DNA of 8,816 nt from Hyphomicrobiales bacterium (GCA_027489835.1 JAIXZF010000141.1:1-8816); one strand, 5' to 3'; counted from the stretch's first letter, positions 1 through 6,641 are shown. The notes: a model not told the origin generated them from the sequence alone. Translations and numbers: made by a program.

Positions 1-50
1 ACGTCGGCACCGAAATCACCTCACTGGACGCCGTCGATTCGATGGGGTGA
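1..50 (+). CDS. C-terminal end of an unidentified protein (5' truncated by window edge)
   Basis: Only the last 15 codons are visible, in the frame that begins at base 3 and stops at TGA 48-50; the peptide reads VGTEITSLDAVDSMG. This frame was chosen because its third codon positions are mostly G or C, as in the neighbouring genes. Frame 1 is also open to the window edge, but its codons here (AAA, TCA, CCT, CAC) do not fit the local bias. The next gene starts 4 nt after this stop, so the two are probably cotranscribed. The fragment is too short to name a family. It could be the end of a polyamine-binding protein serving the operon at 315-3180, but nothing in the residues shows that. Confidence 0.45.
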   Translation, partial: VGTEITSLDAVDSMG

Positions 51-54
51 GGCA

Positions 55-234
55 ATGGGTGAAAACAGGCTGACTTTTGGCGCCAGCCGCGTCTCGGGGA
101 TGGCGCTCGCCGCCGTCGCACTGGGGCTCGTCCTCGCCATTGGCATCGTTGCCAGCTCGGTCGCGCATGACTTCGGACGGATGCGGCTCGACATCAACAT
201 GATGACGCCCCTGGCCGTCGACCTCCTGCGCTGA
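55..234 (+). CDS. small single-pass membrane protein, 59 aa, unknown function
   Basis: An ATG at 55 opens a 59-codon frame ending at TGA 232-234. Codon third positions are strongly G/C, matching the surrounding real genes and supporting genuine coding. The protein has a short polar N-terminus (about residues 1-14), one hydrophobic stretch at about residues 15-37 rich in Ala, Val, Leu, Ile and Gly that should span the membrane, and a short tail of about 20 residues containing DFGRMRLDINMM. There is no cleavage-site pattern convincing enough to call it secreted. A G-rich stretch (GGGG, 44-47) lies 7 nt before the start as a possible ribosome-binding site. It begins 4 nt after the upstream stop, so it is probably translated with that gene, and it lies 80 nt ahead of the polyamine transporter genes. 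I do not recognise a family. It could instead be part of a longer frame reaching past the window edge, because no stop interrupts frame 1 upstream. Confidence 0.6.
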   Translation: MGENRLTFGASRVSGMALAAVALGLVLAIGIVASSVAHDFGRMRLDINMMTPLAVDLLR

Positions 235-256
235 GGCATCCTTCGCGCCGGGCGAT

Positions 257-285
257 TGTTCGCCGCGCCTCGGCCGCCCTATGTT
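257..285 (+). promoter_or_regulatory. weak candidate promoter for potGHI
   Basis: TTGTTC at 257-262 and TATGTT at 280-285 are separated by 17 nt and stand 29 nt before the potG start. They match the sigma-70 consensus at 3 of 6 and 4 of 6 positions, which is modest and could arise by chance. A small hairpin (GGCGA, loop TTGT, TCGCC; 251-264) overlaps the proposed -35 element. The 80-nt gap between the small membrane protein and potG is the only place in the window where a dedicated operon promoter could sit. Otherwise potG would be read through from upstream. Confidence 0.25.
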
Positions 286-314
286 CAAGGCATGGGCCTT
301 GACGGAATCACTAC

Positions 315-1478
315 ATGACCATCCCTGCCGCAACGCGAAGCGTGTCGCGCGCGGGACGGGCTGCTTTCGCGCCATGGCTCGAGCCGGGCCGCCAGCCGCT
401 GATCCGGCTCGACGGCGTCACCCGCGATTTCGGGCAGGTGAGGGCGGTCGACGGCGTCACCCTCGACATCCATGCCGGCGAGATCTTCTGCCTGCTCGGC
501 CCGTCGGGCTGCGGCAAGACCACGCTGATGCGCATGCTCGCCGGCTTCGACGATCCCGATCGGGGCCGCATCCTGCTGGATGGCGCCGACCTCGTCGGCC
601 AGCCGCCGCATTTGCGGCCGGTCAACATGATGTTCCAGTCTTATGCGCTGTTTCCGCACCTCAGCGTCGCGGACAATGTCGCGTTTGGCCTGCGCCAGCA
701 GCGGCTCGGCAGAGGCGACATCGCCGATCGCGTGGCCAGGCTTCTGGCGCTGGTCGAATTGACAGGCCTCGAGCGGCGCAAGCCCGATGCCCTGTCAGGC
801 GGGCAGAAGCAGCGTGTCGCGCTGGCCCGGGCACTCGCGCGCCAGCCCAAGGTGCTGCTGCTCGACGAGCCGCTCGGCGCGCTCGACCGGCGCACGCGCG
901 AGCGCACGCAGTTCGAACTCATGGCAATCCAGCGCGAGCTCGGCACCACCTTCCTCGTCGTCACCCACGACCAGGACGAGGCCATGGTGCTGGCTGACCG
1001 CATTGCCGTCATGGAGGCGGGAAAGGTCATCCAGGTCGGCCCGCCCCGCTCGGTCTACGAGGAGCCGCAGAGCCGCGCGGTTGCCAGCTTCCTCGGCGAC
1101 ATCAACCTGATCGAGGCCAGGGTGACGCAAGTGGCGCCCGGCTCCGTTGTGCTTGCCTGTCCCGGTTTCGGCGCGGTCGAGGTCGCGGCCCCGAATGAGC
1201 CGGTCGAGCCCGGCCGCGCCGTCGCCCTCGCCATCAGGCCCGAAAAGCTGAGGCTGACCCCTGGCGAGGGCTTGCAGGGCCCGAACCGGGCGCTGTGCCG
1301 GGTCACCGACATCGGCTACCGCGGCGACGGAACGCTCTATTCCGTGGCGATGGAGGAGGGGCCGGTGCTGCGCGTCAGCCAGATCAACGCGGATCGCGAA
1401 ATGTCTCAGGCCATCGGCCTCGACGATGTTGTCACGATCGCCTTCTCGCCCACTGCGGCGCTGGTGCTGACCCGATGA
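315..1478 (+). CDS. potG: polyamine (putrescine/spermidine-type) ABC transporter ATP-binding protein, PotG/PotA family
   Basis: This is the cytoplasmic ATPase that powers an inner-membrane importer, most likely for putrescine or spermidine. The 387-residue protein shows the full ABC set: Walker A GPSGCGKT (62-69), Q-loop in MMFQSYALFPH (Q108), signature LSGGQ (160-164), Walker B LLLDEP (181-186), D-loop GALD (188-191) and switch His (H218). The C-terminal third (from about 262) is a TOBE-type regulatory domain with the typical RPEK motif (308-311). The roughly 28-residue extension before the first strand, and the RPVNMMFQSYALFPH stretch, resemble E. coli PotG as I recall it, so I prefer PotG over PotA. 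The substrate is inferred from family resemblance and could be another small cation or opine-like amine. The ATG at 315 has only a weak GGA upstream. The stop codon overlaps the permease start (ATGA, 1475-1478), indicating translational coupling. All motor residues look intact. Confidence 0.9.
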   Translation: MTIPAATRSVSRAGRAAFAPWLEPGRQPLIRLDGVTRDFGQVRAVDGVTLDIHAGEIFCLLGPSGCGKTTLMRMLAGFDDPDRGRILLDGADLVGQPPHLRPVNMMFQSYALFPHLSVADNVAFGLRQQRLGRGDIADRVARLLALVELTGLERRKPDALSGGQKQRVALARALARQPKVLLLDEPLGALDRRTRERTQFELMAIQRELGTTFLVVTHDQDEAMVLADRIAVMEAGKVIQVGPPRSVYEEPQSRAVASFLGDINLIEARVTQVAPGSVVLACPGFGAVEVAAPNEPVEPGRAVALAIRPEKLRLTPGEGLQGPNRALCRVTDIGYRGDGTLYSVAMEEGPVLRVSQINADREMSQAIGLDDVVTIAFSPTAALVLTR

Positions 1479-2383
1479 CCCGGCGGGGCAGCTGGAAGCG
1501 CGCGCTGGTGCCGGCGCTGCCGATGCTCTGGCTGGGAGCGCTGTTCCTTGCGCCCTTCGCCATCATCGTGCGGATGTCGCTGTCCACGGCCGCCACCGCG
1601 CAGCCCCCTTACCGTCCGGTCTTCGATCTCGCCGCCGGCTGGGACAGGCTGCGCGGGGACCTCGGCGCGCTCGACCTCGCCAATTTCGCGACCCTGTTCG
1701 GCGACAGCCTCTACGTCGCTTCGCTGTGGTCGTCTTTGAAGCTCGCCGGCCTCGCCACCGTCATCCTGCTGCTCATCGGCTATCCGCTGGCGCTCGCGCT
1801 CTCGCGCCTGCCGCCGCGCTGGAAGCCGCTGGGCCTGGCGCTCGTCATCCTGCCCTTCTGGACGAGCTTTCTCATCAGGGTCTACGCCTGGATCGGGATC
1901 CTCAGGCCGGAAGGCTACCTCAACACGGCCTTGCTCTGGCTAAGCGTCGTCGACGAGCCCGTCGCCTTCCTCAACACCGACTTCGCCATCGTGCTGGGAC
2001 TGGTCTACGCCTATCTGCCCTTCATGGCGCTGCCGCTCTTCGCGGCCGTCGACCGGCTTGATCCATCGCTGATGGAGGCGGCGCAGGACCTCGGCGCGCC
2101 GCGCTGGAAGGCGTTCTGGCTGGTCATGCTGCCGCTTTCACTGCCAGGGGCCGTCGCCGGAGCCCTCCTTGTCTTCATTCCGGCGGTGGGCGAGGTGGTT
2201 GTCCCGGACCTGCTGGGCGGCTCGGACACGCTGATGATCGGCCGCACGCTCTGGAGCGAGTTCTTCTCCAACCGCGACTGGCCGCTCGCCTCCGCGCTCG
2301 CCATCATGCTGCTCGCCGCTCTCCTGCCGCCCATCCTCATTTACCGCGCGGTCGAAGCCCGGCGCTGGGAGACCGCACGATGA
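1475..2383 (+). CDS. potH: polyamine ABC transporter permease, PotH/PotB family
   Basis: This is the first of two inner-membrane permease subunits that form the translocation channel with PotI and dock onto the PotG ATPase dimer. The frame is open from 1295, but the ATG at 1475, overlapping the potG stop as ATGA, gives 302 residues starting MTRRGSWKRA, the usual PotH/PotB layout of a short basic N-terminus followed by the first membrane span. About six hydrophobic spans can be seen (roughly 11-34, 86-110, 116-140, 168-192, 220-245, 270-291). The cytoplasmic EAA coupling loop is at 201-220 (EAAQDLGAPRWKAFWLVMLP), with the conserved Gly seven residues into the motif. A long periplasmic loop (about 35-85) separates spans 1 and 2, as in PotB/PotH. 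Its 3' end overlaps the next permease start by another ATGA (2380-2383). Family assignment is firm; polyamine specificity is inferred. Confidence 0.88.
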   Translation: MTRRGSWKRALVPALPMLWLGALFLAPFAIIVRMSLSTAATAQPPYRPVFDLAAGWDRLRGDLGALDLANFATLFGDSLYVASLWSSLKLAGLATVILLLIGYPLALALSRLPPRWKPLGLALVILPFWTSFLIRVYAWIGILRPEGYLNTALLWLSVVDEPVAFLNTDFAIVLGLVYAYLPFMALPLFAAVDRLDPSLMEAAQDLGAPRWKAFWLVMLPLSLPGAVAGALLVFIPAVGEVVVPDLLGGSDTLMIGRTLWSEFFSNRDWPLASALAIMLLAALLPPILIYRAVEARRWETAR

Positions 2384-3180
2384 GTCGGCGCCGTTTCGGC
2401 GCGTGGGACGCGACGGTTCTGTCGCTGGTCTTCGCCTTTCTCTACATCCCGATCCTCATCGTCGTGCTGTTTTCCTTCAACGCGTCCCGCCTCGTCACGG
2501 TCTGGGCCGGCTTTTCCACCAGGTGGTACGCGGCGCTGCCCGGCAATGGTCCGCTGATGGAAGCGGCCTTCATCACCCTGCGCATCGGCCTCGCCTCGGC
2601 GCTGGCGGCGACGTTGCTCGGCACGCTCGCCGCGATCTCGCTGACGCGCCTCGGCCCCTTCCGCTTCAAGGGCCTGCTGGCGGGCATGGTCTACGCGCCG
2701 CTGGTCATGCCCGAGATCATCACGGGGCTGTCGCTGCTGCTGCTCTTCGTCGCCATCGGCCTCGACCGCGGCTTCTGGACCATCGTGCTGGCCCACGCCA
2801 CCTTCTCGACCTGCTTCGTGGCGGTCGTCGTGCAGGCGCGGCTGGTGACGCTCGACCGCAGCCTGGAGGAAGCCGCGCGCGACCTGGGGTGCACGGCGCC
2901 CATGGCGTTCATCAAGGTCACGCTGCCGTTGATCTCGACCTCGGTGCTCGCGGGCTTCCTGCTCGCCCTCACGCTTTCGCTGGATGACCTCGTCATCGCG
3001 AGCTTCGTATCCGGCCCTGGCGCGACGACGCTGCCGATGCGGATCTACGGACAGGCGCGGCTGGGGGTCACCCCGGAGATCAACGCCATCTGCTCGGTGC
3101 TGATCGGTCTGGTCACGGTCGGCGTGATCGCCGCCTCGCTGCTGGTCAAGCGCGATTTGGGCAGGCAATTGCGGAGTTGA
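2380..3180 (+). CDS. potI: polyamine ABC transporter permease, PotI/PotC family
   Basis: This is the second permease subunit, 266 residues, the normal PotC/PotI length. It has a hydrophobic first span (about 11-33) with the LYIPILIVVLFSFN pattern typical of PotC/PotI, further spans at about 65-88, 99-126, 132-152, 186-210 and 236-256, and an EAA coupling loop at 163-183 (EEAARDLGCTAPMAFIKVTLP). The LSLDDLVIASFVSGPG segment (199-214) is another family hallmark. The ATG at 2380 overlaps the potH stop, so the three genes form one coupled unit. The operon ends here: the next gene is on the opposite strand and its stop lies 4 nt away. No solute-binding protein gene follows, so the periplasmic receptor must be encoded elsewhere or before the window. 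Confidence 0.88.
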   Translation: MSRRRFGAWDATVLSLVFAFLYIPILIVVLFSFNASRLVTVWAGFSTRWYAALPGNGPLMEAAFITLRIGLASALAATLLGTLAAISLTRLGPFRFKGLLAGMVYAPLVMPEIITGLSLLLLFVAIGLDRGFWTIVLAHATFSTCFVAVVVQARLVTLDRSLEEAARDLGCTAPMAFIKVTLPLISTSVLAGFLLALTLSLDDLVIASFVSGPGATTLPMRIYGQARLGVTPEINAICSVLIGLVTVGVIAASLLVKRDLGRQLRS

Positions 3181-3184
3181 AGCG

Positions 3185-4957
3185 TCAGGGCGCCCGCTGC
3201 AGCAGCGGTGCCGCGGCGCCAGACCGCTCCAGCAGCGCGCGCTGGTTGACCACCACCACGGGCTCGAGCAGCGCGCCGCCGACGTCGAACGGCACCTGGC
3301 TCGCGCCGCTGGCCGACTGCACGAGGCCCGTCAGCCGGTAGAGCCGCTCGAAGATCGACATGTTGCCCTCGACCGCGAGCTTGAACGCTGGCCCGGCAGC
3401 GCGCGCCTCAACGATTTCGACGACGCCGTTGACGATGTTGGCATTGACGACGAGTTGCTCGAAGTTCGTCCGCCCGCCGCGCCAGTCGCGCGCGACGGCT
3501 AGCGGCTGGCGCTCGATGCGGCGCATGGCGTCGTTGAGGTTGGTGCCCATGAAGTCGCCGTTGCGCGCGACGAAGGCCAGCCTGCCGGTGGCGCTGGACA
3601 GCAGTTCGGCCGGCGAGCGCCCGGTCATCTCGATCTGGTGCTGCAGGAAACCGGCGCCGGTCAGCCTGCGCGCGTCGAACAGGTCCTGGCTCAGGCCCGC
3701 CAGGTCGACGCGTTCGGCGTTGACTTGGGCCTTGATCTCGATGCCGGCCTCGGTCCGGCCGAGCGAGGCGCGGCCCCTGAGCTGGCCGCGATAGAGCGAG
3801 GCATTGGCGACGGAAATGTCGAAGCGCTGCTCGGTCGCCATCACCTGGCCGGCCACGTCGCTCAGCGTCAGCCCCGGCAGCCTGACCCGCTGGAGCGAGA
3901 GCCGGATGTCGATGTCGTGGGCGAGCAGGTCGTCGATGTCGAGCTGCGCCGTCGCGGCCGGATCGGGCATGTTCAGCCGCCTCGCGTCGATGCCCGCCAG
4001 CGGTCGGCCAATGTCGAGGCTCTTGCCGGCGAAGGTGCCGGAGAGCAGCCAGCGGCTGTCGCGCTTGCGCCAGTCCAGCGCGCCTTCGAGCGTGTCGCCG
4101 CCCAACGTCACGACCGCGTTGCGGACCTGCGCGCCCTGCGCGCCGACGCGCATCGTGCCGTTGAGGGCCGTCGAGCCGAGCGGCAGCAGCACGGGCGAGC
4201 CGGAGGCCAGCCAGCTGCCGAGCCGAGACGCCGAACTCGCGGTGACCTGGATCTGCCCCTCCACGACGTCGGCGTCGCCCTGGCTGGCAGCGGCCCCGCG
4301 GCGATGGGCGAAATCGAGACTGACGAGGTCGGACCGGATCCGCGCCATCGGCAGGGTCGAGCGCATGGTGGAATTGCTGGCGAAGGCGAAGCTGACCTGT
4401 TCACCCCTCCACGTCGCCGAGCCCTCGACCTCGAGCGGATCGCCGCGCGACCGGCTGGCGAGCGTGAGCTCGAGATCGCGGACGGAGGAGATGATTCCCA
4501 CGCCCCGCCGGATGAAGACCGAGCCCTTGTCGCGGATGGAGATGCGCGGCATGGCCGACAGTTCCGACGCAGCGCGCGAGCCCGCCAGCGCCAGGATGTC
4601 GACGCTGCGGTCGCCCAGCGCGAGCTCGACCTGCGGCGTGAACAGCGTGACATGGTCGAATTCGATCCGCCCGCCGAGCAGCGCCAGCACGTGGATGTCG
4701 GCGCGCAGACGCGGGATGCGGGCCGTGGCGAGGCCGTCCGGCGTGCGCGCCACGATGTCCTCGGCGATGATTCGCGGCGTCGGCAGGAGCGCGAAGGCGC
4801 CGCCGCCGGCAGCCTCGACCGTGACGCCGAGCTTCTGCGAGAGATGAGCGAGCAGGCGCGCCTCGATGGTGCGCTCCGCCAGCCGCCAGGGCTGGAAAGC
4901 GACAGCAACGAGGCCAGCCAGACCGGCAATGCCCAAAAGTCGCCAGCGTCTCTTCAT
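3185..4957 (-). CDS. AsmA family protein, inner-membrane anchored, 590 aa
   Basis: The protein begins with a basic cap and one hydrophobic anchor (MKRRWRLLGIAGLAGLVAVA, residues 1-20). The following segment, with QKLGVTVEAAGG near 41-52 and a PTPRIIAEDI-like strand near 59-68, has the AsmA N-terminal pattern. The long middle is rich in alternating hydrophobic strands, consistent with a repeating beta-groove. The C-terminal part (about 499-546, FEQLVVNANIVNGVVEIVEA onwards) matches the usual AsmA-like C-terminal region. Length is close to E. coli AsmA (about 617). Family members are anchored in the inner membrane, extend into the periplasm and are linked to outer-membrane assembly or phospholipid transport; the role here is inferred. 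The frame is open back to 5167, but the added 70 residues are Arg/Pro-rich and precede the anchor, so the ATG at 4957 is preferred. No clear Shine-Dalgarno sequence is seen. It converges on potI with a 4-nt gap. Confidence 0.8.
   Translation of the reverse strand: MKRRWRLLGIAGLAGLVAVAFQPWRLAERTIEARLLAHLSQKLGVTVEAAGGGAFALLPTPRIIAEDIVARTPDGLATARIPRLRADIHVLALLGGRIEFDHVTLFTPQVELALGDRSVDILALAGSRAASELSAMPRISIRDKGSVFIRRGVGIISSVRDLELTLASRSRGDPLEVEGSATWRGEQVSFAFASNSTMRSTLPMARIRSDLVSLDFAHRRGAAASQGDADVVEGQIQVTASSASRLGSWLASGSPVLLPLGSTALNGTMRVGAQGAQVRNAVVTLGGDTLEGALDWRKRDSRWLLSGTFAGKSLDIGRPLAGIDARRLNMPDPAATAQLDIDDLLAHDIDIRLSLQRVRLPGLTLSDVAGQVMATEQRFDISVANASLYRGQLRGRASLGRTEAGIEIKAQVNAERVDLAGLSQDLFDARRLTGAGFLQHQIEMTGRSPAELLSSATGRLAFVARNGDFMGTNLNDAMRRIERQPLAVARDWRGGRTNFEQLVVNANIVNGVVEIVEARAAGPAFKLAVEGNMSIFERLYRLTGLVQSASGASQVPFDVGGALLEPVVVVNQRALLERSGAAAPLLQRAP
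3194..3208. repeat. 15-nt inverted repeat at the potI/asmA convergence
   Basis: CCGCTGC and GCAGCGG are perfect 7-nt inverted arms around a single A. In RNA this could form a five-pair stem with a five-base loop. It lies 14 nt past the potI stop and inside the last codons of asmA on the other strand. It could help end the potGHI transcript, but no T-run follows on either strand, so it does not qualify as a standard intrinsic terminator. In DNA this GC-rich, a chance palindrome of this size is quite possible. Confidence 0.3.
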
Positions 4958-5117
4958 GAAGGCATGCGGTCTCTGGTCAAGGATCGGGCATGGACGCGCC
5001 CGCGGGACTGGCGGCAATGCCGCGGCCGGAGCGCGATGTCGGCCGCGCGGCGCGGGCGAACCTGTGTAATCCCGCCGGAGGTCAATGTCGAGGCGGAGCA
5101 GGGGCCTGCTTCGGGAC

Positions 5118-5140
5118 CGCCGCTTGCTGCCGAAGCGGCG
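5118..5140. repeat. perfect 8-bp stem-loop upstream of scoA
   Basis: CGCCGCTT (5118-5125) and AAGCGGCG (5133-5140) are exact inverted repeats separated by the 7-nt spacer GCTGCCG. No T-run follows on either strand, so it does not look like an intrinsic terminator. Its place, 14 nt before the TTGACC/TTGACA motif and about 100 nt before scoA, would suit a repressor or activator site, or a structured leader of the divergent asmA transcript. The function is inferred, and the arms are GC-rich enough that chance cannot be excluded. Confidence 0.45.
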
Positions 5141-5153
5141 ACTTCCGCGCAAG

Positions 5154-5189
5154 TTGACCGTTGACAAGCGGAGCGCGTGGCGTTCGATG
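5154..5189 (+). promoter_or_regulatory. candidate scoAB promoter with tandem -35-like motifs
   Basis: TTGACC (5154-5159) and TTGACA (5161-5166) sit side by side; the second matches the sigma-70 -35 consensus exactly. With a 17-nt spacer the -10 position would be TCGATG (5184-5189), a poor match, although many alphaproteobacterial promoters have weak -10 elements. The only other A/T-rich candidate, GCTAAA at 5192-5197, is 25 nt away and too far. The implied start near 5196 would leave a leader of about 45 nt before scoA. Confidence 0.35.
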
Positions 5190-5227
5190 GCGCTAAAGGT
5201 TCAGGGCGTCCGCGAGGCGCCCGAGAC

Positions 5228-5232
5228 GGAGA
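5228..5232 (+). promoter_or_regulatory. ribosome-binding site that fixes the scoA start
   Basis: GGAGA ends 8 nt before the ATG at 5241, a good Shine-Dalgarno sequence and spacing. It supports the start MKKVYPDA over the two upstream in-frame ATGs at 5085 and 5187. Confidence 0.6.
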
Positions 5233-5240
5233 TTGCAAGC

Positions 5241-5945
5241 ATGAAGAAGGTCTATCCCGACGCCGTCACCGCGCTCGCCGGCCTGCTGCGCGACGACATG
5301 CTGATCATGGCGGGCGGCTTCGGCCTGTGCGGCATTCCGGAGGCGCTGATCGCGGCGATCCGCGAAGCGGGCGTCAAGGGCCTGACCGTCGTCGCCAACA
5401 ATGCCGGCGTCGACGGGATCGGCCTCGGCGTGCTGCTAGAGACGCGGCAGGTGAAGAAGATGATCTCGTCCTATGTCGGCGAGAACAAGACCTTCGCGAC
5501 CCAGTACCTCGCCGGAGAGCTGCAGATCGAGTTCAACCCGCAGGGCACGCTGGCCGAGCGCATCCGGGCCGGCGGGGCCGGCATCCCCGCCTTCTTCACC
5601 AAGACGGGCGTCGGCACGCTGATCGCCGAGGGCAAGGAGGAGCGCGAGTTCGACGGCGAGCGCTACATCATGGAGCGCGGCCTGTTCGCCGACCTCGCCA
5701 TCGTGCACGCCTGGAAGGGCGACACCGAGGGCAACCTCGTCTACCGGAAGACCGCGCGGAACTTCAATCCGATGATGGCGACCGCCGCGAAGGTGACGGT
5801 GGCCGAGGTCGAACATCTGGTCGATGTCGGCGAGATCGATCCCGACCACATGCACACGCCCGGCATCTACGTGAAGCGCATGATCCATGTCCCGAACGCC
5901 GTGAAGCGGATCGAGCAGCGCACCGTGCGCAAGCGCGCCGCCTGA
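5241..5945 (+). CDS. scoA: succinyl-CoA:3-ketoacid CoA-transferase subunit A
   Basis: This is the alpha subunit of the heteromeric enzyme that moves CoA from succinyl-CoA to acetoacetate, giving acetoacetyl-CoA and succinate. It lets the cell use ketone bodies and, in many alphaproteobacteria, acetoacetate derived from polyhydroxybutyrate. The 234-residue protein carries the class I CoA-transferase motif GGFGLCGIPE (25-34), the NNAGVDGIGLG stretch (53-63), SSYVGENK (76-83) and GTLAERIRAGGAGIPAFFT (102-120). These resemble the N-terminal half of mammalian SCOT as I recall it, which favours SCOT over 3-oxoadipate CoA-transferase (PcaI) or AtoD; that distinction is still not absolute. The start at 5241 has a good GGAGA site. 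scoB follows after 39 nt, so the two subunits form an operon in the usual order. Confidence 0.9.
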   Translation: MKKVYPDAVTALAGLLRDDMLIMAGGFGLCGIPEALIAAIREAGVKGLTVVANNAGVDGIGLGVLLETRQVKKMISSYVGENKTFATQYLAGELQIEFNPQGTLAERIRAGGAGIPAFFTKTGVGTLIAEGKEEREFDGERYIMERGLFADLAIVHAWKGDTEGNLVYRKTARNFNPMMATAAKVTVAEVEHLVDVGEIDPDHMHTPGIYVKRMIHVPNAVKRIEQRTVRKRAA

Positions 5946-5971
5946 GCGCCCGCCAACCGACGACGAAACGC

Positions 5972-5977
5972 GAGGAG
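5972..5977 (+). promoter_or_regulatory. strong ribosome-binding site for scoB
   Basis: GAGGAG lies 7 nt before the ATG at 5985, in the 39-nt gap between scoA and scoB. It is close to the ideal anti-16S complement and is the strongest such site seen in the window, consistent with independent, efficient initiation of the beta subunit. Confidence 0.65.
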
Positions 5978-5984
5978 ACTACAG

Positions 5985-6641
5985 ATGGCCTGGACCCGCG
6001 AACAGATGGCGGCGCGCGCCGCGCAGGAGCTCAAGGACGGCTTTTACGTCAACCTCGGCATCGGCATTCCCACGCTGGTTTCGAACTACATCCCGGCTGG
6101 CGTCAACGTGCAGCTGCAGAGCGAGAACGGCATGCTCGGCATGGGCCCGTTCCCGTTCGAGGGCGAGGAGGATGCCGACCTCATCAACGCCGGCAAGCAG
6201 ACCATCACCGAGCTGCCGACGACGAGCTATTTCTCCTCGGCCGACTCCTTCGCGATGATCCGCGGCGGGCACATCGACCTGTCGATCCTCGGCGCCATGC
6301 AGGTGTCCGAGAATGGCGACCTCGCGAACTGGATGATCCCCGGCAAGATGGTCAAGGGCATGGGCGGCGCCATGGACCTCGTGGCCGGCGTCAAGAAGGT
6401 CGTGGTCGTGATGGAGCACGAAGCCAAGGGCGAGTCGAAGCTTCTCAAGGCGTGCAACCTGCCGCTGACCGGCACGGGCGTGGTCGATCTCGTGATCACC
6501 GACCTTGCCGTCTTCGCTATCGACCGGAAGAAGGGCGGCATGACCCTGATCGAACTCGCCGATGGCGTGACGCTCGACGAGGTCAAGGCCAAGACCGAGG
6601 CTGCTTTCTCGGTGGCGCTTGGCGGCCAGAAAGCGGCTTGA
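5985..6641 (+). CDS. scoB: succinyl-CoA:3-ketoacid CoA-transferase subunit B
   Basis: This is the beta subunit, which supplies the catalytic glutamate that forms the enzyme-CoA thioester. The 218-residue protein has the motif LQSENGMLGMGPFP with E47 at the expected catalytic position. Around it are YVNLGIGIPTLVSN (21-34), DADLINAGKQTITELP (63-78), FAMIRGGHIDLSILGAMQVS (89-108) and GDLANWMIPGKMVKGMGGAM (110-129), all typical of the SCOT/ScoB family and closely like the C-terminal half of mammalian SCOT. Length matches bacterial ScoB/AtoA. Nothing is missing or truncated. The stop is 6 nt from the stop of the opposing VOC gene, so the operon ends here. The product should pair with ScoA as a heterotetramer in the cytoplasm. 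Confidence 0.92.
   Translation: MAWTREQMAARAAQELKDGFYVNLGIGIPTLVSNYIPAGVNVQLQSENGMLGMGPFPFEGEEDADLINAGKQTITELPTTSYFSSADSFAMIRGGHIDLSILGAMQVSENGDLANWMIPGKMVKGMGGAMDLVAGVKKVVVVMEHEAKGESKLLKACNLPLTGTGVVDLVITDLAVFAIDRKKGGMTLIELADGVTLDEVKAKTEAAFSVALGGQKAA

Larger units (their letters stand above)
4958..5240. other. divergent intergenic region between asmA and scoA
   Basis: These 283 nt separate two divergently transcribed genes and should carry both promoters. Several frames are open through it: a 70-codon extension of asmA on one strand and a 52-codon extension of scoA on the other. Both extensions are rich in Arg and precede the conserved protein starts, so I treat them as non-coding by-products of high GC. 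An in-frame ATG at 5187 would add 18 residues to ScoA but has no better support. Visible elements are a perfect stem-loop at 5118-5140, a tandem TTGACC/TTGACA motif at 5154-5166 and a ribosome-binding site at 5228-5232. I found no convincing promoter pair reading toward asmA. Confidence 0.6.

Noticed and set aside
16..375. 119-codon - strand frame at the left edge
   Set aside because: It lies opposite the small membrane protein and the potG start, is polar and low in recognisable structure, and has no good start site. Shadow frame.
1295..1474. 60-codon upstream extension of potH
   Set aside because: It overlaps potG coding sequence; the ATGA overlap at 1475 and the normal permease length make the shorter start far more likely.
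2341..3168. 275-codon open frame on the - strand opposite potI
   Set aside because: It is highly charged and repetitive (Arg, Glu, Gln, Asp, His) with no recognisable domain, and it lies fully under a clear permease gene. Shadow frame.
3638..5164. 508-codon open frame on the + strand opposite asmA
   Set aside because: It is antisense to a gene with recognisable AsmA features. Its composition (Arg, Ala, Gln, Asp and Gly rich, no domain) is that expected from the mirror frame of GC-rich coding DNA.
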